A stretch of DNA of 64,000 bases from assembly GCF_027744825.2 (NCBI RefSeq), contig NC_071345.1, positions 15,191,501 through 15,255,500 on the forward strand, in the 5' to 3' direction. This stretch comes from Synchiropus splendidus (lineage: Eukaryota; Chordata; Actinopteri; Syngnathiformes; Callionymidae). Both the position numbers and the translations under genes were made by a program. The notes under the pieces are model-generated. The model was not told where the DNA came from. It saw nothing but the letters and a program-made list of their open reading frames with translations, and made no database searches. Of this stretch, positions 26,076 through 38,412 are shown piece after piece (positions within the stretch are counted from its first letter, which is position 1; each line of letters begins with the position of its first letter).

Positions 26076-26369
26076 CTACTATTTTAAATATGTCTTCCGT
26101 TTTGGATGTGAACTGACTGTTGGGCAGAATGGCAAAACATTGCTGATCTCATTGAAATCCGACCCTTGAACAAACACAAGTTCAAGATCACGTTCCCCTC
26201 CATCACTGTGATAGTGAACAAACTCCCCACTGAACTGCAGTTGACGGAATACAGGCACTCGGCCATCGTGTCTCACAGACTCCTCTACGATAGAGAAGAC
26301 AAGACTGATTTGGATGTCACCAGCCAAAGTTGAGCCAATATTGTTTCCCTGACGAAAAGACTTGATCTG
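26076..26369 (-). pseudogene. Exon-like open frame, unrecognised (possible exon or gene fragment)
   Basis: Read on the minus strand, an AG at the end of CCACATACAG is followed by an uninterrupted frame starting IKSFRQGNNI and running to TAG, about 95 codons. No ATG opens it, so it would need to be an internal or last exon, or a fragment. Codon choice and amino-acid mix look protein-like (for example VFRQLQFSGEFVHY and DLELVFVQGSDF), unlike the other chance frames here. I do not recognise the family and no partner exon was found. It may be a retro-copy piece, a mobile-element remnant, or chance. Confidence 0.2.
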
Positions 26370-26374
26370 TATGT

Positions 26375-28430
26375 GGTTTTATTAAAGGTGATTCTAATCT
26401 GGCAGCGCTGACTTGTCAGATTAACACACATTTTCTAATTTATTCTGATCTGAAGGTTCATTTAACTTCAGGCTTGAAACTAAACAGACCAACGTACTTG
26501 AACATGTCTCGAGCACCTGAAGAAAAAAAAAATCTCCACAAGGGTTTTCTTGGCAAAGCAGTGGAAGCTCTAGTCTGCTTTTCATCCATCACTGCTAATT
26601 CTACCTACATCGTCACTACTGGGGAGCGTGTGTGTCAAACCCGACTTGGACCTTAAGCTCTGTAACCAAATCTGACTGGAGAGCAATCATCTGCCTCCAC
26701 CCAGGACGAGCACGGTTTCCTTCTCAAGAGCTCATATTAGACTCATACCGCAGTGAAGCACTTGAGAGTCAAACTAAAATAAGTTGACTTTTAATTTGTG
26801 CTTGGTGACAGCAGCAGAAAGCAGCTTGCGTCCACTGATTTCATCCAGCCACTGAGCAGTCCACAGGTCAGAATACAAGTGACTAGGTTCTCCTCCCTCG
26901 CTGTGTTAACCAGTGTCGGTCATGGCATCCCTCAAAACTTCAGAGTCTCTTGTACTGTAAATCATCCAATAAAAACACAAATAATGTGCCAGCAAATGAT
27001 GTCAAAAGTGTTTTGTTGATGCAATATCTTAGCGACTGAATTGTTCTCGGTATTGTGCATGATCTGGATATTTTAAACCCGTTGAAAAATATTATGACAT
27101 TAGATTAACATTCACGAACGTTCCGTTTGATTTTCCTGTCAGTCAGCATCAGTGAAATAACACAGAAAAGAGGTGATTTAGAGTTGAGTCGAAGCATTTT
27201 ATCTGGCACTTTCCTGGTTTAAACGTGTCTGGAAGACATGTGACATGTCTATCTGTGGAGTATAGTTCATTATGCCTTTGCTCATCTGTGTTTTAAGTGA
27301 GTGAATAGTGACCTTTACAGTGTAAGATTAGTTCATATGTGGGTTAGTTTGTTCATGTGTGGGTGTGAGAGAGGGGCATGAGAGCGAGGGGTGTGACGTT
27401 GTCCATCACAAGGCTCAGTGTCTGTGCCTCTAATAACAATAATGTTTCAGTGTAAATGTGAAGTCTGTGCAGGGTGTTTTATTTTGTAAAGCGACAGCAT
27501 CACAGTACATTTGCTTCCTGCCTGAACTGTCTATGTTATTCTACAGTGGTCCACAGCAAAGCGCTGCCACTTCTGGGATGCTTCAGAGATGGAGAGTAGT
27601 GCCGCTGATGGATACTTTCATTGAGTAAACTTGAAGCCATTGTTTCCCTCTCAAGTAACTTTCGGTCAAAACCAGGTTCGAGTCAGAGCAGAGAGGGGAG
27701 GGGCGGGACAAATGGTAAGTGACTTTGCCAAACATATCACCATCCATCATTAGACAGTGTTTTTACTGTAAGATCCATGATGCTTTATTTCTGTGCGTGT
27801 AAAACAATTTTTCACGAGCTTTCCACATTGCATGTTGACACATCAATATGTAATGATTCCCACCCATGGAATTTCCTGACCCCACAGGTAGCGCTTCACC
27901 TGCCCAAGGTAGGCCAAAGGTTGGCCATCTACACCTTTGAATGGTGTTTCTTGTTGTATGTATAGGTCCTTATGTGACTGAGAGCTTAACTCACTGTGAC
28001 ACATTTTCGACATGGGGGTCATTGTCCCATAATGCACAATACATACCAAGTCGCGTGAATCCGAATCCTAATCCCAACCCTTCTTATTGAGCATCAACAA
28101 ATGCCACAGGGAAGGAAACATCTTGCTCAATTGAAACGCCTATGGGCCAACAGGCAAAACGGAAAGCTATGTGTCTATGTTGGAAAAGAAAAAGGCCACT
28201 TGACACCTGTTAACATGTCATGCCTGAGGTGTGAGAACCTGATGTTGCAATCTTACTTTTAAGTCTCAAATGCCCAACAATTCTGTGCGAATGAGCGAAT
28301 GTTCGGTGTACATATATGAAAGACATCCATATCTCAAAGGTGATGAGGTTAATGCACTGACACCTACTTGAAAAAGACATAATAAAAGGTATTTTATGAC
28401 TGACTGGGTTGCTGTGTAAATGACTGTTTA
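26375..28430. other. Intergenic, no gene recognised
   Basis: Nothing identifiable; frames are short with non-ATG starts. Confidence 0.5.
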
Positions 28431-28439
28431 AGATCCAGA

Positions 28440-28860
28440 GAGCAAGAGAGCGAAATGTTGGCCGGCAGGGTCAGAGGAGGAGGTGTCCTGGAGAGGCTGA
28501 ACCTGGTAGGCTGTAGATCACAGCAGGCTGCAGTCTATCTGCCTGTGTCCAGCTGGGACCTGTCTACTCTGACCCCAGGATGAAATATACCTGCGGCTGA
28601 GCAGCGCGGCCTGTATTCCTGCTGATTTATCTATGCCGCCGAGAGAAGAATGAGAAGGCAAGATTGACAGGCCGTGTCCAGAGCATAAGATGAAAGCTGG
28701 AGTCTTATTTAAATGCCTTGCTGTTTGCAGGCTTGAGCTCCAGGGGGACAATGCAGTGGCCTATAGGTTCTTATCAAGAGCGGAGCAGACCTTGATAGGA
28801 TGGCTGGAACAACTGCGCTCGACGAATTAACAATTGTTTGCCAAGTAAGAATAGAACGCT
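28440..28860. promoter_or_regulatory. Candidate conserved non-coding block
   Basis: Repeat-free and compositionally even, with developmental-type motifs such as TTATTTAAAT, AATTAACAATTG and TGATTTAT. It was proposed on texture only. Confidence 0.25.
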
Positions 28861-28869
28861 CGGATAGCA

Positions 28870-31800
28870 AATCACAGATATGTTGTGCTGTGAAAGCCAC
28901 TTGTTTGAAGACTCTGACTGAGCATCGTGGTGAGAATCACAGAGGTGCGACTTCTAGTTTGATAAGCCAACACTGTTCAATCCACTCGCTCGATGTCAGC
29001 AGTAAAAATCGAGTCTGAATGGGCCATTTTTAGTGAAAACCCCATCCATGCAGTGATATTATTTTGTTTGACAGAATCACTCAAGTATGTTTCAAGGTCC
29101 ACAAATGATTCCTCCTAGATGAGACCAGTCTTGGAAGGTAATCCAGATCTGGAACTGGTTTTTAAAACCACTGAAAAATTGGTCCATCGTGTTATGTCTA
29201 GGAATATATTAGAGTGAAATTCACATTTTTTTTTGTTTTACTTTATAAATTACAGACAATTCTGCTGTGAATGTAACCCTTTTTCCCCCAATGGTCATTT
29301 CTGTGTTGAGGAAATGACTTTTAGAACAGGATCAATAGTGTGAGTGTCTATGATGGGTTTTACAAGGTGAGTGCCCGCAGTACACTCCCACTGCCGTCGT
29401 CCATGAGCGGAGAAATGGGGACTCCATATTGTACAGTTGATGAATGAGGTGGTCTAGGGATTAAAGCTTTCTCCTTTTACTCTAATGACTTTCCTGCGGC
29501 CAGACCAAGGACCTGAGACCAGATGACTTCGGACTTGTCTCAAACCCCCTTAGGGCACAAGTGGAACCTCTAATAGTCGGGCATTTTCTGGAACAATCAC
29601 TGTGTCCGAAACACACCATTAAACACACAAACCTTTTCTTTCTTCTTAAAGAACATCCTCCTCTCTGTGGTTCTACATAGTCTGTCCTGTGAGTAACTTA
29701 AAGAAAGGTGGTCTTGAAAGGTGGATGGCGAAACATTGACTAGGGTCAAAAGGGGGCCGCACATATATAGACAATCAAGTTGTTTTTGTCCCAATTTTGC
29801 GCCTTCCTGACCAAGGATGGGGAACGTGGATTATCCTAACTCTTGTGGGATTATGCTATCAGAGATTCCTCATTTTTGGGGTGTGTTTAACAGTCAATAT
29901 GTCACAATAATCGGCCCCAGAAATGGTCCTGGGAGACAATGGTAAATGTTCAATATATACGAATGTAAATCTTTATGTGTGTGGTCAGAGCTGGTCATTA
30001 TCGAACTGAGACGTAGAACAGAATTTAACCGATCAAGAAGTGAGCCGACAGAGAAACAAGGAAGCGAAGAGAGAGGTTTTGATATTTAGTTTATACGATA
30101 CACCTGTGGGTAGAACCTTAGCAACTCTTCATCTTATCTGCTTTATTTTATGGGATTCTTGAGATATTGCACCATGAGAAGATGCATAATTCCAGGGAAT
30201 ATATTGAGTGGCCTAAATAAATAAAGTTTGTTTGAGTTCACATTGAATCTCACTGAAGGAGCTGAAGATGAGAATAGTACCTCTCTGGCAAAGCTAAATT
30301 TGGCGAAAGATTGGCGATAAATGATTCCAACATTTTCAGAAGTTTCAGATGCTCAAGGTTTTCCTCAAGGATAGGAAGTGGGGAGCCTACATAATTTCAG
30401 AGCACCTTCAAACATGACTTTCCACCTGGTTCTTTCCCCTGCGCCCTGGAGGGGAAGCGTAACCCTTGAACTTTGTGGATCTCAGCACTGACATACTGCA
30501 CTCTGGCCCAAGAGGGGAAAGATCATGTAGGTGGTTATGTCTAGTCAGCAAGAATCAAAGGGAAACCAGTGCACTGCTCAACGTGTAGTCGTCTTACTCA
30601 CATAACTGTGTTTTTGCGGTCAAAAAATCAACTTTTTTTTTCTATAATGGGAAAAGTCAGTGAAAGTGGAACACTTCTCCAGATCTGGGTTCAGCAGAGA
30701 CTCAGATACAAGACTTGTCAGTTGAGATAAGCTTTCCAAGTTTAAAACAAAGTTCAAAGGCCATCCAATAATAAGATTAGTCACTTGACATTCAAGCTTC
30801 CTAGCTGTTTCTGAAACATGTTAAGAAATCCCAAAATCTAAAACCAGTACCACAGTACAAAACTTTGGACGTATTTTGGATATTTTAGATATTATTATTT
30901 CAGAGAGATCAAAACTGGCAGTGGTTTAGAGTTCTCATTAAATTAGCCTGAAATCACGACTCAGGCACCATGTGTGAAATCCAGGGCCTGGAGGCCAAAC
31001 TTCACCAGCCTTGTAATTTACTTTGAGATCTTTAAACTTGGCGAAATCAAATTTAATGGTGATTTAAAATGCTCATCTATTGTTAACATTGTGACCCATG
31101 AAGATGGTGGTGTTCAAACGTTGGGGCTGTCCTGCATGTGCTATGGTTCTAGATATGGATTTTAGGAAAGATGAGCAAGCGGATGACGCGGAAATTTTCG
31201 ACTCATTTTCCTGTAAAGACTGTTGTGTAAATACACACTTGTTTTGGCCTGTGATGTGGACTGTGTTCAATGTGACCCCCCACCCCCGGCGGTATAGCTA
31301 CACTGGCCATGGTCGCAAATGAAGCACAAGACTGATCTCCACAGACAACTGCAAGCATGAAAAACTCAGACCTTTTATATAGTGCATATTGATGTATTGT
31401 CAGGCTTTGATGGGTGATGTGGCTCATATTTCAGTAGCAGTATCGTGCAGTGGCATTGTAGCTCAGGGCTCCTCCATCCTGTTCCCTCCTCCTGGATGGA
31501 TGCACGGCTGTATGCCTTCGCTGTCATATAGTTTTCATTTCATTGAATAGAGATATCATTACCTCTTCATGGAACACATTGTGCAGAGTCATATTTTTCC
31601 CAGCCAATGTTGGTCTGAACCTTGTCGTCGAGCGTTAAACTGAGCTCACTCTCATCCACAGAAGACCTCCAGCAGGTTATTGCTTGTCTGAAACCACTTC
31701 ACTGACAGTAATGAAGACGCTTAGGGTTCAAAATGTCAAGGCGTGTTTATCCCACATTATTGTCCCAGGTTACATGAGACCACGTGATGCATTGACATAC

Positions 31801-34185
31801 ATTTACATGAGTAAAACGTAAACAGAAAAAATACTTTTCCATTTTTTTTCCTGAAAAGAGCATATAAATCCCAATAATGCTGGGTTGCACTGAGCTGGAG
31901 CTGTTTTCCGGGAACTGTTAACTGCATATTTAGTTGTGAATGAAGCACTGTGTATGCTTGGACTACAGTAGGAAGCCAGCTAAAGAATCCTAATAAAATT
32001 TTAGACCAACATACAAACTCCACACTGACAGGAGCCATTCATCCTGATCTTAAATGAGAATGAATGCGAGATTCTTGGGGTGCAACTCTAAACACTCTGG
32101 TCTTATTATTTCCGAACCTGAGTTCAAGGTCATCCAGTTTTTTAATGCTGGGAATTCTGATTGACACGATTTGGTCCTCACTGTGGTTGCTGGCTGTCAT
32201 CGCGTCCATGTTTTCAGTTCAAATGGTGTGATGGAATTTTTCAGAATGCCATATTTGTCTTGAGGGCATTTTGGTCAGCCTATTGTTTTCACTCAAATGC
32301 CAGAAATGTGCCCTCTTCCAACATGGCTGCTGGCTAATTTTGTGTTTCATGTTTTGGTACATATGGGTCACTAAAAATGCTGAAACTTATTCCTGGAATT
32401 ATCACATGATGCTAGTAATAAGAAATCTCCAGCAGAGAAACAACTGCAGTACAATCAATATTTCTTCTTCCGAAAATGTGGTGCATATTTGTCCAGGGAC
32501 ATGGCGAACCTCTCCAGACTGAAGTGGTGAGTACAAGTCACAAGAGGGGAACAAATCTCACACTATCATCTCAACTTTGCATTCAGCCTTTTTGACTGAT
32601 GATGATCCATTAAAATCATCAAAAAAAAACCAACTAACACCCTTTTGCACATCGACGGAAACTCAATAGTCCATCATTTCCCGTCGTCCGCATCGTCTGC
32701 AGCACCAACGCTGCGGCAGGAGCATTTGACATATGCACCTGCACCTCTCTACTCAGCATGAGCGATGCATCTGCTGCTCATATTGACTTGTTTGGAAAAT
32801 TAACTTTTTTTAAAATTCAAATTTAAAAAGTGATCATCTATGTGGGAAAAAAAAGTGGTTTGACATTTGACATGCAATGCATTTTGACGGATTAATTGTG
32901 TCCAAGATTTCAATCGTGATGTTTCGTAGATCATTTATTTTAAACAATAAATGACATCATTTATTTCATGTACAGCTATCGGTTAATGGTTTGTTTGATG
33001 AGCAAAACTCACTCTTCCATTTATTCCATTCAACTAAAAGTTTGAGAATTTAACCCACTGTAAACTATGTTGTCTCTGCTCCAACACGTTACGAACAAAT
33101 GCCAAACACTTTCTAGACTCTCATTGGTTAAACATGTGAGACTGGGTTGATCCTGACTGGAGCACATGCATGTCACTTGCAAGTTTGACTTTTGTTGCAA
33201 GAAAATTTTCTGCCAAAAATAAATCCTTCTGATGGGTGAATAATTGACCAAAAATACAACAAACCATTTTAGAATATCCATATTTAGGTGTGTGATAGAC
33301 TGTTTTTGGATGCAGTTATGATAAAAACAATTAAAAAACACCTAAAGTGTTGTTTGTATGTCTATCCATGAAGAGCTTTGAAAATGTGACCCCATTTGTG
33401 ACGATAAAAAAAAGGGCCGAAAACAAGGTAAAAGAAAAAGGGCTTAGTAATTTACGGCCGTCATTTAGCCTTCAGATAAAAGCCACTGGGTCTCCTGAGT
33501 CAAACCATTACCGGGCCGTTCGGATAATAGCCGCCCTTTGAAGCGAGGCAGTGAAAGGACGAGGCCGTAAAGAACGACCAGTACACTTCCTGCATGTGAG
33601 TGTCGGCCTGAGTGTGTGACTGTCAATGCCTCTGTAACCACAGGTGTGCAGCGACAGTGGCCCATGTTCACTTGTTAACAACTGGTGCACAATTACAAAG
33701 TGAGCTACGTAATCTGGTATCTGTCTGGGAACAATCATCTTGTCTCCTTGAAATAGTCCTGACAGTTACTTTATCAGCAGGACATTCTAATTTCCAAGTT
33801 CATAATATATAAAATATATGATTGACAGCCAACGGATCCTGTCTCTTTTTTTGGCTTGAAATGTTTGTAATTATTGGAAGTTCATCTTCTTCCTGTACAA
33901 TGTCATGTAGTAGTAACAACCCTGTAATTCACATGTAAATTGTTCCTTCTTTTCTGACCCACTTCCTGTTCTGTTTAAGCCTGAAGTTACTTAACTTTGA
34001 ATTTAAATAACTGAAATAATATTTACTAAAACATGTGAGAGTCGATGCACATTACTCTCCTCTCATTTTATAGTTCCATAAAACCTGGAAATATATTTGA
34101 CTCTCTCATCCGAACTCCTGTTTTTGCACATTGGACACTATATACATCTGAGGGTTCCCGTCTGACAGATGGATGCCTCTCCATG
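28870..34185. other. Intergenic, mostly unrecognised
   Basis: A sequence at about 32009-32035 (CATACAAACTCCACACTGAC) resembles part of a common fish dispersed repeat. The block at 33395-33680 is repeat-free with raised CpG and may be regulatory. No gene was found. Confidence 0.4.
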
Positions 34186-34189
34186 GACA

Positions 34190-34465
34190 GGACAATGGGG
34201 GTCTGACGGCCCGTCATCTGGAAACATACATTGCGCTATAAATCAAATGGACGTCTTTAAGATGCCGTCATGTCATTTGGGGAGGTTTTTATGATTATTC
34301 AGGGAAGCTTTACTGTAACTAATCTGATAAATCGGAGCTATACATTTTGCAGAGGTCGTCTAAGGCCGTTTATAAATCCAGATTTTGAAAGTTATGATCA
34401 CCTGCTGTGATTCAAAGAGGAAGAAAAAGCTTCATGTTGATGAAATTACAGCGTACAGCATATGT
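34190..34465. promoter_or_regulatory. Candidate conserved non-coding block
   Basis: High-complexity, repeat-free text. It includes GCTATAAATC, TTTATGATTATTCA and TAATCTGATAAATC, the AT-core style seen in homeodomain-bound vertebrate CNEs. Inference only. Confidence 0.25.
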
Positions 34466-34469
34466 GCCT

Positions 34470-36206
34470 ACAAATAGCTTCCATTTTTCAAGTATTTTTT
34501 TTTGTTTTATGTTTAAATCTTAAACTAAATAAATACATTAGATGACCTGTACAGTATAGAAGTAGTTGAGCATTTCAACTGGAAAAGTGGGGATGGCAGG
34601 AAATAGCCTCTTTGATATGGACCGAAAAGAAAAACTATTACTCTATGACAAACACTGTAGTAGTAACAGATGTGTGTTACGAATCCATACACTGAAACAT
34701 ATATGTTTTTAATAATCTTATCCTCTAAGCGTTTTCAAAACTGCAGTTCATCAGGACCAGAAAAGCCTTTTGCTTTCACTGCACCGTCCAACAGTCATCG
34801 CACCTGTGGGCCTGTTGGTAAAGACTCAAGAGACTCACTTTTTTCACAGGAACCCAGAGGACTATGTGACCTCAAGTAACATCAGCAGCGGCTCTGATGG
34901 ATGTCAAGAAAGAAAGAAAGCCCAGACTTGTGCGCTCCATTATATACAGTATGCTCGATGGTCTGCTCAAAAAGAGTCACCATAGCAACACCATAACAAG
35001 TAGGGTGGGGTGCCTCTGTCCTGGCCTCTTCTCGCCTCTCTTTCGCTCTATTTACTTGCTGGCAAGAAACTTTCAGACTGAATACAAGACAGCAAAGAGG
35101 AATATGAATGTTATTGATGGTGACTTAGCAGAGTTAGTCCTGACCATATACATTTGATTGTCGAACACAGAAATTAATATCTCCATCTCAAAATGGGACG
35201 CAGTTTTACAGGTTTTGGTAGCATTTTCTCAGGGTGAAAAGAGCAATGCAGTTCATACTGTAGTGAAAACATGCATACGCAATATGTGTTGGAAAATTGT
35301 GATCATTTTCCAAAGAGCCATTGTAATGATGAAGAACGAATGAAGACTTATGTTTTGTACATAAGAATCACTTTTGAGGATTTTAGGACAATGTTCAAAC
35401 AACCAGGAGTTTTATTTTTTAATTTTTTAATGCTATTGAAACTTCTCCTCTAACTGATTGCATGAATGTGGAAATGAAATAACAAATAAATGAAATATGG
35501 AAAATTAGGAATAAATATGTATATACAATTTTAAATACGTGAATATATAGGTGAAATGTATTTACAAATTATTAGGTTTATACTGCATTTATGAATGTAT
35601 TTATTCTTTTATTTCAACATTTATCAAATCATTTATTTATTTCGTATAATACCAATTCCCTCATTTCCTGCAACTGTCGACAGGATGTGCTTCATTTAAA
35701 ACCACATGGAGGTGCAACAGTAGGCCAACAAAGTCGACTTCTTTTGAACATGAACATAAAATGTATATATTGCATCATTCTCCAAGTATTTCCTCGTCTT
35801 TATTTGTGATGTTTGGGTCTGTTACCTAAAACCGAAGCTGTCAGAGAAACTGAATCCTCTCTCTCACCGTCACCATGCAAGGATGACAGATTGCTGTGAA
35901 GGAGGGGGAGAAGGACTTCCCCCCCTTATTTCTTTAAATTTGAAACAATCACTGTGAAATGTAGAGTCCTCTGGAGAGACAGGAGGAAATCACAGACTGA
36001 AGCTTGCTAAGTATTTAAGAGCATTGACACATGGTACCAATTGGACCTGGATTCCAAGAGCAACACTTCTGATGTCAGTGTAGAGAGACGAAGACAAATC
36101 CAACTTGGTAGCCTGCTCGCTCTTGGTGTGTGTATTGGAGTGGGAGAGTGGGTGTGTGTCTGTGTGCGTCTAAGATGATTCTACACAAGTATGTCACACC
36201 CAAAAG

Positions 36207-36247
<41 letters not shown>

Positions 36248-36779
36248 TGTGAATTTTTTAAAATCAGCCGAGTGATTTTGGTGGCTTTCTGACTGAGCCC
36301 AATAAACGCTGCCCTCCACGCCCAAAGACCACGCCTTGAGTCGGAGCTGATTTGTGACTGCGGTTAAACTTCCATGAGCTCTGATTTACACACCCACCCA
36401 TTAAACAACACTCAATCAACTCACACTCGCGGTATTTTCTTCAGACAAACTGGATTGAACTGCGATTATTTTCAACACATCGGCTCGTGGATCTCGACTG
36501 ATGCCTCCTCCAGATATCAATCAAAACGTGTCAGAGGAGTCTTACTGTAAAGTCTCTGGGATTCACAGCAGCAACCTTGGGTGAGATTCAAACTGAGGTT
36601 TTACGTGTCGACAAAGGATCGAGAGAATACGTTTTAGCTTGCAGTGAGAGGGAATGCTATTTATTTATGAGCTATGTGGCGACGGGTGGCGCTGGAGTCC
36701 AAGTGGGTTAGAAGGAGTTGGAGGTTTAGTAGAAGATGGATGGGGTTCTGGTGCTAGTGTGGGTGCTCAGGCGCTAGGT
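34470..36779. other. Intergenic, AT-rich with (GT)n
   Basis: No gene was recognised. It includes the (GT)n tract at 36211-36244. Confidence 0.5.
36211..36244. repeat. (GT)n microsatellite
   Basis: 34 bp of GT repeat, continuing imperfectly for about 8 bp. Confidence 0.95.
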
Positions 36780-36975
36780 TCATGACGGGCTGATGAAGCT
36801 TCATGAAACAGTGTGCTCATCTTCAGAGCCCACTATATGACACTCTCAGCTCATAAATCTTTGGATGTGAACAACCATTTCAATGAACACTTCAATGTTT
36901 CCAAGCCGAGAGCGCCACCTACTGAGCTCTGAAATTGAAGACACTGTTTCATGAAGTGTCATCAGCCCATCACTA
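36780..36975 (+). mobile_element. hAT-type MITE, copy A (196 bp)
   Basis: Terminal inverted repeats of about 30 bp carry GGGCTGATGAAGCTTCATG on the left and the matching TCATCAGCCCATCACTA on the right. The end consensus TAGTG fits hAT elements. Flanking 8-mers agree at 5 of 8 bases. It shares its interior (GAACAACCATTTCAATGAA, GAGCTCTGAAATTGAAGAC) with copies B and C. No coding capacity. Confidence 0.75.
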
Positions 36976-37724
36976 GTCTCGGTAGCTCGACAGTCAGACC
37001 AGGATCGGCAGGTGTGTTCTTGAGGACTGTTTACAGTCATGTGGGGAGGATGGAATGATTGACAATTTAATGGTGAAACAAGAAAACAAGCACTTTAGGA
37101 TTGCACCGGAATGAAGGTTTTATCATCTAGAAAACATTGTTGTCTACTTTATACATTTTAAACAGGTCATATGGTCAGGGATGTTACATTTCACATGACA
37201 CGGTTTTGCTCAAAGAATGGGGTCCAATCACTTCCATGGCCAAGTATGTTTAAAACCAAGGATCTAGATATGCAGACTGAGAAACAATGGTTCGCTCTGA
37301 GGAGCTCAGTGATGTTGATGCCACCTGCAACAAGTTATTTTAACTGAGACTGAGGCTGAGACTCCTACATTGACTAACATTGGATTTCAGTCCCCACTGG
37401 AATTAACATGTCCCCTCTCAAAGCATTTTGGGATGTTAAAGAAAATGGCTGGGTTTAGAAGGACATGTGAGGGTTTGATTGTAAGATGCAGGAGGGGAAA
37501 CGAGATTCAAGTCTAATGTGTCAACATGCAATACAGACTTGACCCTGGGACACGTTCAATTGTCAATATGTGAGGCCTTTTCGGAGGGAGGATGTGGTGA
37601 CCTGGGCGGCAAGTCCAGTGGAAAATGTATAATGTTCAACACGTTGGAAGTGACTGGGAACAAAAGTACCTCAAAATAAGTAGATAAAATGCCTGAGAAT
37701 ATTCAGCATTTGCTGAGGCCTTTC

Positions 37725-38412
37725 AAGGTCACCAACTATCTGCAGAGTTGTAGATTGAGTTTCCATGGCTGAGCACCTGGATCAAGGCCATACATGATAA
37801 AGGGCAGTGCACTGCATTGACTGGCATGGTTTATAGCATGGAGTCTAGAGCAGTGGAGACGTGTTTGCTGGATACACAAATCGTGCCTCTACATCTGGCA
37901 GCCTGATGGAAGAGTCTGGGTTTGGTGCTTGCCAGCAAAACGGGACTTTTCTAACTGCATTGCGCCATGTTTGGTGGAGGGGTGATTATCGTGAGTTTCC
38001 AGTCAAAGGAACTCGGAATGCTTCAGCATACCAAAAGATTTTAGACAATCCCATGCGCCCAACTTTGTGGTAACAGTTTGGGGATGGTCCCTTCCTGTTC
38101 CAAAATGACTGCGCTGTAGTAAGGTCCAGAAAGACGCGGATGAGCGGGTTTGGCATGGATGACCTTGACTGGCCTTCACACTGTTCTGCCGGGTAGACCT
38201 CAACCCCAAGAACACCTATGGGATGAATTAGGGCCAAGACTGGGAGCCAGACTTTCCTGTCCTGTGCTTCACCTCAGAAATATGCTTATGAAGAACGGTC
38301 AAAACTTTCTGCTAAACCATGGGGACGGCCTTCCCAGCAATATTGACCAACGTCATATTAAAGCCATTAAAGAATGGGATGTGGGAAGTTTTAAATCACA
38401 TGAAAGGGATTT
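37725..38412 (+). pseudogene. Decayed Tc1/mariner transposase (3' two thirds)
   Basis: The stretch follows the order of a fish Tc1-like transposase gene. It has the region around FHGxAA-like 'GTTTCCATGGCTGAGCA', then 'CTAGAGCAGTGGAGACG', 'GAGTCTGGGTTTGG' and 'TTTGGTGGAGGGG'. These are followed by the DLDWP block and 'EHLWDEL', which carries the third acidic residue of the DDE catalytic triad. Frameshifts, small deletions and stops break the frame, so it is inactive. Terminal inverted repeats were not identified, so the limits are approximate. Confidence 0.85.

Noticed and set aside
31453..31520. tRNA-like start GGCATTGTAGCTCAG
   Set aside because: No matching acceptor stem, anticodon arm or T-arm could be found downstream.
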